Below, piece by piece: positions 48,074 through 60,666 of a stretch of DNA of 64,000 nt (position 1 is its first letter; the number at the start of each line of letters is the position of its first letter). The notes under the pieces were generated by a model. It saw only the letters and a list, made by a program, of their open reading frames with translations, was not told where the DNA came from and searched no databases. Position numbers and translations under genes: made by a program. The DNA comes from Sipunculus nudus (lineage: Eukaryota > Annelida > Sipuncula > Golfingiida > Sipunculidae). The DNA lies in NCBI GenBank assembly GCA_026874595.1, contig CM049317.1, positions 13,942,882-14,006,881 of the forward strand. The letters run 5' to 3'.

Positions 48074-51000
48074 TTAGACACTGCATTTGTATCTTACAGC
48101 ATAATCACAACACTTGCAGTTTGACCTCTGTCTGCTATTTTGACACGTCAAACCACCTGCTGCACTCATCTGCACCACCTGCACCCTGTAACAAGAGAGA
48201 CCCAGAAACCAGAAACCAGTAGTTCCCCTGCAGTTGCTCGTTGACACTGTTTTACGCTGAATCTCAAGAGGAGTCTTTCCACCACAGGGCAGCTACAAAT
48301 AAAATCAAAATATTAATATTTATATTGTTTAAATATATATTTGGTGTAATCCTAACTACTGCCATAAAACCATTTAATGCGACATCTGTAGGATAAGAAT
48401 GCTCTCAACTCTATAGAACATGTGCATATACATGTAAATAAAAACTTAGGTTCATCCAAATCTTTTTAGTTTTATATATAAAATTTTAATTTTTTTTAGT
48501 CTTAGCCTGCTTTATAAAGAAATCCTTTTACTGATAAAAACTCACAAATAAACTTATTTATGTAATTCTTAAAATTAATATTCCATGAAATCATAATTTA
48601 AAAATGAACACATGTAATATAGAATCCCATCTTTGTCATTTTACAGATACTGGTATTTTAGAATGATGCCTCAGATCATCTCTATCTTCTGCAGCAATAC
48701 TGGAACATTTTCCTCACTGTCCTGAGACAGTCTAGAGACTTTTAAATCCCATGTTTTCAGGTTGCCCTTGCATATTTACATACCAGTACCTTTGTGTACA
48801 TATATATTGATCTCTTGGTAATAGTAGGTTGGATGATTATGTTTATGATAAAGCTGCAAATTTTATATTTGTAGATCTTTAAAATTTGCAGCTCTTAGCA
48901 GTCATTATAATGTTCAGCTTGTGTAAAGGCACCATGTTACCACCATAGAAGTAAAAGAGTATTCATCATATCTTTTTATAAGAATTATTTGCAGGGTTTC
49001 CAACTGGCATTAATTATTAAATTTTCAAAAACTTTCTTGTATAAAATTTATGCTTTAACAGTAATGTCATGTATGAGAAATGTTCATAGGTGAGCTTTGG
49101 AAAAATGCTATATTCATGTTTAGAGCCCTTAACTGCTGCCGAAACAAGCTAATGACCACTTGTGTGCAAGAGTAAGCCAAATGGGGAGCAGTTTTACAAT
49201 CCAGGTGGAGCGTTATGGTTCTATAAACTGTCTAAATAGGGTGATGCTAGAGAAAAATAAGGCAAGTACTAGCAATATATGCATGATGTCACACAAGATA
49301 GAAGACAACCTATTAACATTATTAATCAAAAGTTTTAGGCGCTAGGCATTCCTATTTGATCTTAATACTGGTGTTGCACCTTTTGTAAAATTTCACCGCC
49401 AATGGTTTAAGAAAGAAATCTTGGCAGGCACTGTAATATTTTAATGAGAAAATAAAATGTATATTTAAAATACCTTGTATGTGAATAGGTCCCTTTGAGA
49501 GACAATTCATTGCTACATATGTACACCACCAGGAAAATCTTGTGCTAGGTTTAAAATGATATATACTTTGTCTGGTCCTTCATGAATTAAAACAGCTTTT
49601 GGAGGATGCTGCTGTAAGCTCTTGTGACAACTACTTATATGAGTAAGAAACATTAGAAATGCTGCAACGATGGACATACCAGATAGACAACACACCCACT
49701 AATTTCTCTGACTTACCGGCCTGTGCAAATATCGTAGTTCCCAGTCACCACTTCCAGAAGGGCTGTCTCTGTTATACCAGCTTGTCCAAGTGGTCACTAC
49801 AAATAACAAGAACATGGTAATATCCTTTGACCTTTGAGATTGGATTTTGCCAATAATTTTATTCCGGATAAATGTTGGGCTTTCAAGAAAATCCATCAGG
49901 TTAAGTTGTCACATGACCTCCAGTCTGATGACATCATTATATATGAGTAGAATTTGTCTAGAATGGAACTAGTGTAAGATAATATTTTGGTAAGCAGTTC
50001 AAGTGAATTTCGTGAAAATTTTATATCATAGCCCTGGTAGGTTATCTCAATTGCGGTTGGTATACCATGTTTCCTGTGCAAGATGGGCAAATTAAAAGTC
50101 ATGAAAGTATCAGAAACCATAACTGATTTTAACTGATGTAAGAGCTTGACATTAAAAAAATGGCTGCAGTGCTTCCATGATAAACGTGAAAATTCAGGGG
50201 AAGTTGAAGCCTGTTCAGCTGAATATTTACTGTGGGCTTAAATGCATGACAACCCTTTATGAAGTGTACCAGCTTTTATGAAATGTGGTCAGCCACATTA
50301 ACTTTTTACTTAACATTGGAAATTTAAGTTGTGGACCATGTCACAGTTTGTTATGTAATGTCATTTGAGGAGGCTCTTTGGTACGTTTTCTTATTTGCAC
50401 TCTCAGGGCATGAAGAATAAGAAAGTTTGAAGAAAAAGAAATACAATTTACATTCTTGTAAGGTGTAAATATATATATAAATGTCGAGGCCCAGATTAGA
50501 ATCTGGCCCAATTTAAAACTAGGCCAGCCCAGATCAAAATTTTGATTTGGACCGGCCCAGATCAAAATTCTAATCTGGGCCAGACCAGTTTAAAACTGGG
50601 CCAGCCCAGATTAAAATTTTGATCTGGGCTGGTCCAGACTAAAATCCTGTGGTGAAGCCTTCAGGATTTAAATCTGGTCTGGACTGATTTGAAACTGGGC
50701 CAGCCCAGATTAGAATTTTGATCTGGGCCAGTCAAGTTAACAATCCTGTGGTGGACTGATTTTAAACTGGACCAGCCCAGATCAGAATCCTAATCTACTC
50801 CTAGGCTGGCCTCAATTACACTATATTTAACTAGCTGGCCTTTCATCAATTCAAATAATTTGTAAAACATTGTAAAACTGTAAGTCAATAATAATTAATA
50901 TTTAATGAATTTATTTCATATTCTATGAAAATATCATTTTTTAGATCCTGTCATATTTATTTTGTAATTCCACCTCTTATGTGAAATGTCTATATATATA

Positions 51001-54000
51001 ATTATAAGATAATCATGTTAAACATTGGTATTTTACAGCTAAACACTACAAATATAGCTTGCATACATGTGCATTAATTCAACAAACTAAAACAAATTTA
51101 ATCAATAAAGATTAATATATATGTTACTCAATGTTAAGCTTGTGATCCAAGACCTGTAAATTCAAAATTTATTTGTTAAGTTATTTATCATATATCATAA
51201 ATAAGTTGGGGTTATTTTGTCTGTGATCTGCCCCCAGCCCCCCAGTCACCTATAAAAAAATTTGCACTTATTGTAACTTTGGACCTAGAACTTATAACGT
51301 ACTACATATTAAGGAAAGAAGGCCCTGAAACATCTATTTACATAGAACAGTGGGAACAATATTCACCAACTTGGCATTTTAACCATTGAAGGTAGAGAAT
51401 ATTTGTATTGCAGCTTTGAACTATCTTCAATTTACATTATTTATCAGTATATAGATTAGCTTTTTTTAAGTTATTAACTCGAAAGTGAAAACTCCACCAT
51501 GTTTGTCACCCTCTGATTCTGAATTAAAATTCTAAATCCAATTTTCACTCATGTTCACCTCTATTTTTGAGACTGACAAATGACAACAATCATATCATTT
51601 TCTCAGCTGTGGATTTTCTGCTATTGAAAATTACAGAAATGGTATCACAAATCTCTCCCTAGCCCCATGTTAGGGCACAATGTCATGCTGCTCACCCAAA
51701 TGAGCATCAAGACTGATAAATTACTTTTGTTCACTTATAGATAGGTAAAGCTGGTATTTAATTATGCATGTATATATTTAATATTACACATGAAATTTTG
51801 ATATTCAGAACAGAAAATTATCTCAGTTAAGTTGAAAATTTTGATATTAAGTCAAGTAGATGTCTCAGAACTGACACATATTCTAAACTGTGATAAAATA
51901 TGGTAGTTGGTTTAGGTGAAGTTCAAATGTGAACTTGTATGCTTGAAGAATAGATGAAACCAAAGAAGCACATCACATTTGTTCATTAGCTTTTTCCTCA
52001 CTAAAATATTTTAAATGATCTTGTTCATTATCTGTTTTGTTCCCTTCAAAATGGTGTATCTGGAAAAAAATGTTTACTGTATGATAAATCTGATTTAAGA
52101 TGATAAAATTCAAGCTAGCCTAAGATAAGATTAGGATTCTGATCTGGTTAGGCCCAGTTTAAAATCAGTCCACCACAGGATTGTAATCTTGACTAGCCCA
52201 GATTAAAATTTTGATCTGGGCCAGCCCAGTTTAAAATCAGTCCACCACAGGATAATAAACTTAACCAGCCCAGATCAAAATTCTAATCTGGGCCAGCCCG
52301 GTTTAAAATCAGGGCCAGACCAGTTTTGAACTGGGCCAGCCCAGATTAAAATTTTGATTTGGGCTGGTCCAGATTAAAAACCTGTGGTGAAGACTTCAGG
52401 ATTTAAATCTGGTCTGGACTGATTTTAAACTGGGCTGGCCCAGATTTGAATTTGATCTGGGCTGGTTAAGTTTATTTTCCTTTGGTGGACTGATTTTAAA
52501 CTGGGTTGGCCCAGATCAAAATTTTAATCTGGGCTAGTCAAGATTACAATCCTGTGGTGGACTGATTTTAAACTGGGCCTAACCAGATCAGAATCCTAAT
52601 CTAATCTTAGGCTAGCTTGATTTTTATCATCTTAAATCAGATAATACAGTAAACATTTAATCCAGATTCACCATTTTGAAGGGCACAAAACACATAATGA
52701 ACAAGATCATTTAAAATATTTTAAAGAGGAAAAAGCGAATGAACAAATGTGAGGTGCATCTTTGGTTTCATCTATTCTTCAAGCATACAAGTTCACATTT
52801 GAACTTCACCTAAACCAACTACCATAATTAATCACAGTTTAGAATATTTGTCAGTTCTGAGACAACTTCTTGACTTTATATCAAAATTTTCAACTTAACT
52901 GAGATAATTTTCTGTTCTGAATATCAATATTTCATGTGTAATATTAAATATATACATGCATAATTAAATACCAGCTTTACCCATTTATAAGTGAACAAAA
53001 GTATTTTATCAGTCTTGATGCTCATTTGGGTGAGCAGCATGACATTGTGCCCTAACATGGGGTAGGGAGAGGTTTATGATACCATTTTTGTAATTTTCAA
53101 TAGCAGAAAATCAACAGCTGAGAAAATGATATGATTGTTGTCATTTGTCAGTCTCAAAAATAGAGGTGAACATGAGTGAAAATTGGATTTAGAATTTTAA
53201 TTCAGAGGGTGACAAACATGGTGGAGTTTTCTATTTGGAGTTAATAACTTAAAAAAAGCTTATCTATTAACTGATAACTAATGTAAATTGAAGATAGTTG
53301 AAAGCTGCAATACAAATATTCTCTACCTTCAATAGTTAAAATGCTGAGTTGGTGAATATTGTTCCCACTGTTCTATCTAAATAGATGTTTCAGGGCCTTC
53401 TTTCCTTAATATGTAGTATGTTATAAGTTCTAGGTCCAATGTTACAATAAGTGCAAATTTTTTAATGGGTGACTGGGGGGGGGGGGGGGGGGGGGAGATC
53501 ACAGACAAAAAAACCCAACTAATGATAAATGATAAATAACTTAACATAACAAAATTTTGTTATAGTTTGTTGAATTAATGCACATGTTCTGCAAGCTATA
53601 TTTGTAGTTTTTACCTGTAAAATACCAATGTTTAACATGATTATCTTATAATTATATATTAGACATTACACATAAAAGGTGAAATTACAAAATAAATATG
53701 ACATGATCCAACAAATGATATTTTCATAGAATATAAAATAAATTCATTAAATATTAATTATTATTGACTTACAGTCTTGCAATGTTTTACAAATTCTTTG
53801 AATTGATGAAAGGCCAGCTGGTTAAATATAGTGTAATTGAAGCCAGCCTAGGAGTAGATTAGGATTCTGATCTCGGCTGGTCCAGTTTAAAATCAGTCCA
53901 CCACAGGATTGTTTACTTGACCAGCCCAGATAAAAATTCTAATCTGGGCTGGCCCAGTTTCAAATCAGTCCAGACCAGATTTAAATCCTGAAGGCTTCAC

Positions 54001-54166
54001 CACAGGATTTTAATCTGGACTGGCCCAGATCAAAATTTTAATCTTGGCTGGCCCAGTTTAAAACTGGTCTGGCCCAGATTAGAATTTTGATCTGGGCCGG
54101 TCCAAATCAAAATTTTGATCTGGGCCAGACCAGTTTTAAATTGGGCCAGATTCTAATCTGGGCCTT

Positions 54167-54210
<44 letters not shown>

Positions 54211-54843
54211 GGGCTGTTGTACATTATGAAAGAGATAAAACCTATACCATGCAGGAGTACATCTTCTGTTCGTATATTGTGGTTGTATTCAGCCAATTAA
54301 TGTTTACCTTGGTGCACGGCTTCGGGTCCGATTTGACTGCGGATCCAGCTTTTGGTCTTTGCTGTGCTGACAAATACAGCATATTTGGCTGTTGGTGGAC
54401 AGCGGGCAATTCCCCTGGAGGTCACACCGACTTGCTGGTAGACTCCGTTGACACGCTGCACCATGGCTGACCCTGAATCCCCATGGCATACGTTGATGTA
54501 ACAGCCACTTGACCGACCGGCGCAAATTTCATGGTATTTAAGGTACAGCCCCTTGGAACGACACTGACTTGATGTGGCTATTGGAACAGTGGTGTATTGT
54601 AGAATATCAGCTCCACTGCTGACTCCAGATCTTGTCCAGCCCCACCCACTAACGATCACGGTCCGACTGACAGGAGGGTCCGAAGACGCAAGTTGTATGG
54701 TCTTCACATAGTTGTTCAACACTGCTGGGCGGGAAAGTTGCAGGACAGCGATGTCGATTGTTGGATGAAGTACAGCACGTGACACAGTGATCGTCTGCTC
54801 AGAGCCTTCTGGCCTCGATCGAGTGTGGTCACCAAGAACTACC
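48074..54843 (-). CDS. Secreted trypsin-like serine protease with WxxW domain (3' part)
   Basis: Three minus-strand exons, 54843-54308, 49796-49717 and 48292-48074, join in phase to 277 residues plus TAA. Exon 1 is the S1 (chymotrypsin-fold) C-terminal part: the catalytic Asp in TIDIAVLQL, VSGWGW, EICAG and the catalytic Ser in NVCHGDSGSAM (codon 54476-54474). The His57 exon is not in the window. Asn replaces the usual residue at position 189 of the S1 pocket and GDSGSA replaces GDSGGP, so the specificity is atypical. Exons 2-3 form a complete Mucin2_WxxW domain: WTSWYNRDSPSGSGDWE, then GFWFLGLSC, GGLTCQNSRQRSNCKCC and DYAVRYKC. Such domains occur in CILP, gel-forming mucins and invertebrate secreted proteins, so secretion is expected though the signal peptide is not visible. 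Intron 54307-49797 holds a 3.7-kb palindrome. Confidence 0.8.
50482..54170. repeat. 3.7-kb palindrome (large inverted repeat without spacer)
   Basis: TGTCGAGGCCCAGATTAG at 50482 is mirrored by the complement of CTAATCTGGGCCTTGACA ending at 54170, and the mirror holds inward: CTCAATTACACTATATTTAA at 50811 faces TTAAATATAGTGTAATTGA near 53841, and CAAGCTAGCC at 52111 faces GGCTAGCTTG at 52611. The centre is near 52330-52370. Arms look roughly 95% identical by eye. Layout is A-B-C-B'-A': outer and central blocks are packed with short palindromes such as CAGATCAAAATTTTGATCTG and the ~1.2-kb B blocks are AT-rich. It lies in an intron of the protease gene and abuts (TA)n at 54170-54208. Confidence 0.85.
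54170..54208. repeat. (TA)n microsatellite at the palindrome's right edge
   Basis: About 19 TA units. A shorter ATATATATATAA lies at the left edge (50470-50481), so the palindrome may have inserted into or created TA-rich flanks. Confidence 0.85.
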
Positions 54844-55159
54844 CTGCAAAGAAAGCAAATGATAAAATATGGTCTCCACTACCTTGAAAATGCCTGAAAT
54901 ATAATTCAATACTCTTTTCACACATCGGTTATACACTGTAGTCTTCCCAGTTATTCTTTCGTGTGACCACTGCATGCTTTGCATGGCAACAGGATGAGCA
55001 GCGCATTTAAAGAATTGTTATGGAAGTTGTTGTATCATTATGGCCTATAAAAATTAAGGCTGGTCAGCCATGACACCGTCTTTTATGTGCATATGATTAC
55101 CTCGGTATTAATATATTGACATGATCATATGCATCCTTAAAGGTCTTATTCATTCCAGA

Positions 55160-57120
55160 AACAACTAATTTTAGCGAACCTGTGAGCTTATGCGACGGTG
55201 CGGCGTCGTCCGTCGTGCGTCGTGGGTTGTCTGTACGTTAACCATAGCTATCTCAATAACTGCAGGAGCTAGCATCGCCAATTTTTTTGGTAAATAATCA
55301 GTCATCCAAAAAACTATATCGGATTTTGTTTATTTTTCTTCTAACTGCATTTTCTTAGATTTTATGGGAAAAAGCTTAAAAAGCTTTAAAAATCTTCTTC
55401 TCCAAAAATGTCCAGCCAAATTGTCCAATATTTCACAGAAATGAGCCCTGGAACAATCTTTCTCAAATTTGTTCAAATGGTTCCAGTTCGGAGATTATTG
55501 GCCGAGTTACAGGAGGTTGAACTTTGTTAACTGTGCAAAAAAGCACATTAAAATTTAAATCTCAGAAACGGCTGGAGCTATCATCACCAAATTTTATGCC
55601 AATGTTGGTCACACAGGTCATATCTTAAATTTAGGTATTGGTGGCGCCACCTGCAGCGGCCTTTTTTGTATGGGGTCATCAGTGCCTGTATCACACTGAG
55701 GGCTACAAAAAGCTTCTTCTCTGAAACCATATGGCCAAAATGTTTAATATTGCACAGAAATGATCCTAGGGTAGTGCTTTCTCAAGTTTGTTCAAATGGT
55801 CTCTTTTCAGTGACTTTTGGCTAAGTTATGGGAAGCTGAATTTAGTGATATACCATAACAGCCCATTTTAGCTCAGTGGCTACAAAGATCTACTCCTCAA
55901 AAACCACTGGGCCAAATTCTTAAATCTTACACATTAATTATCCTCAGATGTTGATAATTCAAGTTTGTTCAAATGGTTTTGGTTCAGTGCATTTTGGCTG
56001 AGTAACGGGAAGCTGAACTTAGCCAGTTTGCTGTATCTTCCTTTATGAGCTATAAACCTAGGAAACGTTTTTCGACTGATGCCACTGAAGCCAGTTTGTT
56101 TAATATTTTACAAGAATAATTCCTACAATAATTCTTATAATAATTGTCATTAATGGTTCCACATGAATGATTTTTGGCTGAATTATGGAAATTGAATTGA
56201 GTCATTTTACCATATATGTAAGCTGTGTTATGCTGTTACATCTAGCCTGGCACCAGTTTATCAGCATCTATTTCATCATGCCACTAGACATTTAGATTTC
56301 AGGATATCTTTGGTTAATATTGACAAGAAAGTTTTTTAAAAGCTTTTAAAAAATTTAGATTTATTATTTAAGTAATTCATCATACCAGGCAATGTTACAA
56401 TCATGGATATTCAGTTCTCTGTGGCTATATAAAGACAACTGTACATGGATTATTAATTATTGGTGTCCCTACTCAACTTAATTCAAGAATTTGCCATCAA
56501 TGAGATATATCTGTTTTTTAATTTTGCATTCAGTATGCGTCCGTAATAATTTTACATATATTCCTGATTTCTTTTTTTATAAATAGTCAGCTGAAATGCA
56601 TTTTGTATTTGGAAAATAAATTTCAAATTATTTCAAGTAGGGACCACTTTTGTGTACAGATGGCAGCACTTTGTTTACCATTGGCAGATTGTCAGTGCCT
56701 TGATGTTGGTTATTAGCCAAGATGATGTCAGCTCTATAAATAGTTTTGGCACAGTGCCAGGATTGGAAGAAGTGCAGCCAGGTAGAGGTCAAGAATTCAC
56801 TCAGTGCAGTAGCTGCATTCTATTTATAGCTTTGGCAGATTGCTAACTGCATCATATTTGGCACCCAAGTTCAGCCTGAATCTATTTATAGCGATGGCAG
56901 ACTGCCAACTGTGTCAGATTATGCAACAGGTCAAAAGTTCACTCAGTGTAGCCAGGTAAAGGTCAAAATTTCACTCAGTCTAGCCAGGTGCAGATCAAGA
57001 GTTCACTCTTGCAGTAGCTTGAGGTAGCAATTTGTCACAGGTCACTCGGGGGCAACTGCCTTACTCACCTAAGCCTTGTCAGCCCAGTGCATCAAACTCT
57101 GGAGAAGTATGACCTGTAAA
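55160..57120 (+). repeat. Family W: headed tandem-cored repeat and derivatives
   Basis: Begins TTAGCGAACCTGTGAGCTTATG, then GGCGTCGTCCGTCGTGCGTCG and TTAACCATAGCTATCTCAATAAC. Diverged tandem blocks follow, marked by TTGTTCAAATGGT at about 55473, 55792 and 55967 and by GGCTGAGTTA...GGAAGCTGAA. One GGTGGCGCCACC occurs near 55641. 56640-57010 has shorter repeats of GCCAGGTAGAGGTCAAGAA and TTCACTCAGTGCAG. There is no coding capacity. Boundaries are uncertain. Confidence 0.5.
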
Positions 57121-57420
57121 TGCATCTTTGATGGTATTCTCATTTACAAGACAGGTGGTGCCACCTACATTGACTTTTGCAGTGTATGCGCCTGCTTATT
57201 TCTACAGAGGAATTTGATACATCAGCCTAAAAATTGGGCATGTTTATACATATCGGGTAGCTTTATAGTGTTCAAGACTGGTGGCACCACATACAATAAA
57301 TTTTGCACAGTGTATGTCCCTGCTTATTTCACAGGAGGGGTTTGACATATCAGTCTGACATTTGGCATATTTATGTATCTCTTCGTTGTATATAAGTCTG
57401 GTAGTGCCAGCTACAATCGT
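57121..57420 (-). repeat. Diverged H-type monomers
   Basis: Two to three ~135-bp blocks with GGTGGTGCCACC, GGTGGCACCAC and GGTAGTGCCAG, each followed by a TTTTGCA-GTGTATG stretch and GTTTGACATATCAG. They resemble single monomers of the H higher-order repeat immediately to the right but are not dimerised, so they may be an older form. Confidence 0.45.
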
Positions 57421-59991
57421 TGTATCCGCCAAAACAGAGTTTTGCGGATACTATGTTTTCAGTTGGACCCCAATGCTGCCGCCATCGCCGCATAGGTTTC
57501 CGGAGAACTCCTCCATAACCACTGGGCAGAATTTTTTAAAATTCGGAATTATGATCGGTCACATGTGAACTGCTGCACCCTCATTTTTGGTTGACCTCTG
57601 ACCTTTCCTCTCTGCCCAGCGTCCATTTGTGCGTCTGTTTCCACACATAAACCCACATATCTCGGGAACCGTTAGACCCATCAGGCTAAAAATTTTGCAC
57701 AAATGTAGCCTTTTGATAGCTTTATAACATACACTAAAAATGGTGGCGCCACCTGCAACCATTTTTGCACAGCGTCCACCTGTTCATCTGCCTGGGATAA
57801 AATCACTCATATCTCAGCAGTGGTTTGACTTTTCCACCTGAAATTTTGCCGTTTTTATACATCGTAGACAGCTCTCTTGATTTTATGACAGGTGGAGCCA
57901 CCTACATTCAGGTTTACTCTGCAGACATCCAAGCTCATATCTCTGGAACCGTTTGACCGATTGGGCCAAAATTTTGCATGTGTATAGATCTCACATAGCT
58001 CTTCATCATAGGCAAAAGTGGGGGCCCCACCTGCAACCATTTATACACAGCGTCCATCTGTTCATCTGCCTTGGGATAAAATCACTCATATCTCAGCAGT
58101 GGTTTGACATTTCCACCTGAAATTTTGCAGGTTTATACATCGTGGACAGCTCTCTTGATTTTATGACAGGTGGCGCCACCTACATTCAGGTTTACTCTGC
58201 AGACATCCAAGCTCATATCTCGGGAACCGTTTGACCGATTGGGCCAAAATTTTGCATGTGTATAGATCTCACATAGCTCTTCATCATAGGCAAAAGTGGG
58301 GGCCCCACCTGCAACCATTTATACACAGCGTCCATCTGTTCATCTGCCTTGGGATAAAATCACTGATATCTCAGCAGTGGTTTGACTTTTCCACCTGAAA
58401 TTTTGCAGGTTTATACATCGTGGACAGCTCTCTTGATTTTATGACAGGTGGCGCCACCAGCATTCAGGTTTACTCTGCAGACATCCAAGCTCATATCTCG
58501 GGAACTGTTTGACCGATTGGGCCAGAATTTTGCTTGTGTATAGATCTCACATGCTCTTCATCATAGGCAAAACTGGTGGCGCCACCTGCAAACACTTATG
58601 CACAGCGTCCATCTGTTCATCTGCCTTGGGATAAAATCACTGATAACTCAGCAGTGGTTTGACTTATCCACCTGAAATTTTGCAGGTTTATACATCCTGG
58701 ACAGCTTTCTCGATTTCATGACAGGTGGCGCCACCTAAATTCACGTTTACTATGCAGACATCCAAGCTCATATCTCGTGAACCGTTTGACCGATTGGGCC
58801 AAAATTTTGCATGTATGTAGATCTCACATAGCTCTTCATCATAGGCAAAACTGGTGGCGCCACTTGCAACCATTTATGCACAGTGTCCATCTGTTCATCT
58901 GCCTTGGGATAAAATCACTGATATCTCAGCAGTGGTTTGACTTTTCCACCTGAAATTTTGCAGGTTTTGCATCCTGGACAGCTTTCTCGATTTTATGACA
59001 GGTGGCGCCACCTACATTCATGTTTACTCTGCAGACATCCAAGCTCATATCTCGGGAACCGTTTGACTGATTGGGCCAAAATTTTGCATGTGTATAGATC
59101 TCACATAGCTCTTTATCATACGCAAAAGTGGTGGTGCCACCTGCAACCATTTATGCACAGCGTCCATCTGTTCATCTGCCTTGGGATAAAATCACTGGTA
59201 TCTCAGCAGCGGTTTGACTTTTCCACCTGAAATTTTGTAGGTTATACATCCTGGACAGCTCTCTTGATTTTGACAGGTGGCGCCACCTACATTCACGTTT
59301 ACTCTGCAGACATCTAAGCTCATATCTCTGGAACCGTTTGACCGATTGGGCAAAATTTTTGCATGTGTATAGATCTCACATAGCTCTTCATCATAGGCAA
59401 AAGTGGTGGCGCCACCTGCAACCATTTATACACAGCGTCCATCTGTTCATCTGCCTTGGGATAAAATCACTGATATCTCAGCAGTGGTTTGACTTTTCCA
59501 CCTGAAATTTTGCAGGTTTATACATCGTGGACAGCTCTCTTGATTTTATGACAGGTGGCGCCACCAGCATTCAGGTTTACTCTGCAGACATCCAAGCTCA
59601 TATCTCGGGAACTGTTTGACCGATTGGGCCAGAATTTTGCTTGTGTATAGATCTCACATTCTCTTCATCATAGGCAAAACTGGTGGCGCCACCTGCAACC
59701 ACTTATGCACAGCGTCCATCTGTTCATCTGCCTTGGGATAAAATCACTGATATCTCAGCAGGGGTTTGACTTATCCACCTGAAATTTTGCAGGTTTATAT
59801 ATCCTGGACAATTTCCTCGATTTTATGACAGGTGGCACCACCTTCATTCACGTTTACACTGCAGACATCCATGCTAATATGTGACACACCTCTCTCTATT
59901 CCCCTTGCCATTTAATCCATGCCTCACTTCACACCTCCCACTCTGATTTCTGCGGATACACATATTAGCTTGTTGACTACCCATATTCTAG
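57421..59991 (+). mobile_element. Helentron-like element H, copy 2, with ~277-bp tandem core
   Basis: The 5' end is the hairpin GTATCCGCC...GCGGATAC (57422-57451). GTATCCGCCAAAACAGAG recurs as its complement near 59941-59960 (sub-terminal inverted repeat), followed by a second hairpin (TTAGCTTGTTGACTA region) and the terminus ATTCTAG. Between these lie eight tandem units; ACAGGTGG starts at 57888, 58166, 58444, 58721, 58998, 59273, 59551 and 59828 (mean ~277 bp). A GGTGGCGCCACC palindrome opens each half-unit. Sub-terminal inverted repeats, a tandem core, a 3' hairpin and no coding match the plan of Helentron-derived non-autonomous elements (HINE/DINE-1 type). Confidence 0.7.
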
Positions 59992-60559
59992 TTTTAAAAT
60001 GTCCTAGTCTGAAACTTGCAGGTCAGAAATGTCCATCTTGCTATAATAATAATGACTAAGGTAGATATGCAGGACTTAAGAGGATCAATATTAAATTTTA
60101 AAAATAAACCTCCTTTCATACTCCCAAACTTTGCACAGGTTCGCATTAGGCCTGTAGGCTTTGTTTCCATCATTTGATAACACGCCCCAGATGGTTAGCT
60201 CGATACCGGTACTGATGAATTGGTTTCATACCGCTTTATGATTTGGCGAAAGCCCATCGTCAAAGCACTTTAATTCGTGAGGGTTAAAATCTCTGTGAAA
60301 AAGACGCCTCATCTATACATAGACGAACACCTTCTGTACGTAGCATCTCATTTATGTTATATCCAATCAGGCTTGTAACATCAAAACTTGATAGGCAAAA
60401 GATACATAGGCCTAATATTTTTAAGATTTTGCACACATATTGTATAACGGGAAAACCCTTTGGAAGTTTGTGTAAGGTAACGAAAGTTTAAAACGAAACC
60501 CTCCCGATTCCATGTGATTGTAAAAAAATGTATAAAATGTGTAAAATATCACCTTTGTG

Positions 60560-60613
<54 letters not shown>

Positions 60614-60666
60614 ACAACATATAACAACACAAGTCAATAAACCAATTAAACAGACTTATTTTCCAG
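59992..60666. other. Non-coding; (TA)n at 60565-60611
   Basis: Between H copy 2 and a candidate exon. About 23 TA units lie 55 bp before the exon acceptor. The rest is unremarkable. Confidence 0.45.

Noticed and set aside
54249-54470. Plus-strand frame opposite the protease exon
   Set aside because: Antisense to a well-supported S1 protease exon with catalytic motifs.
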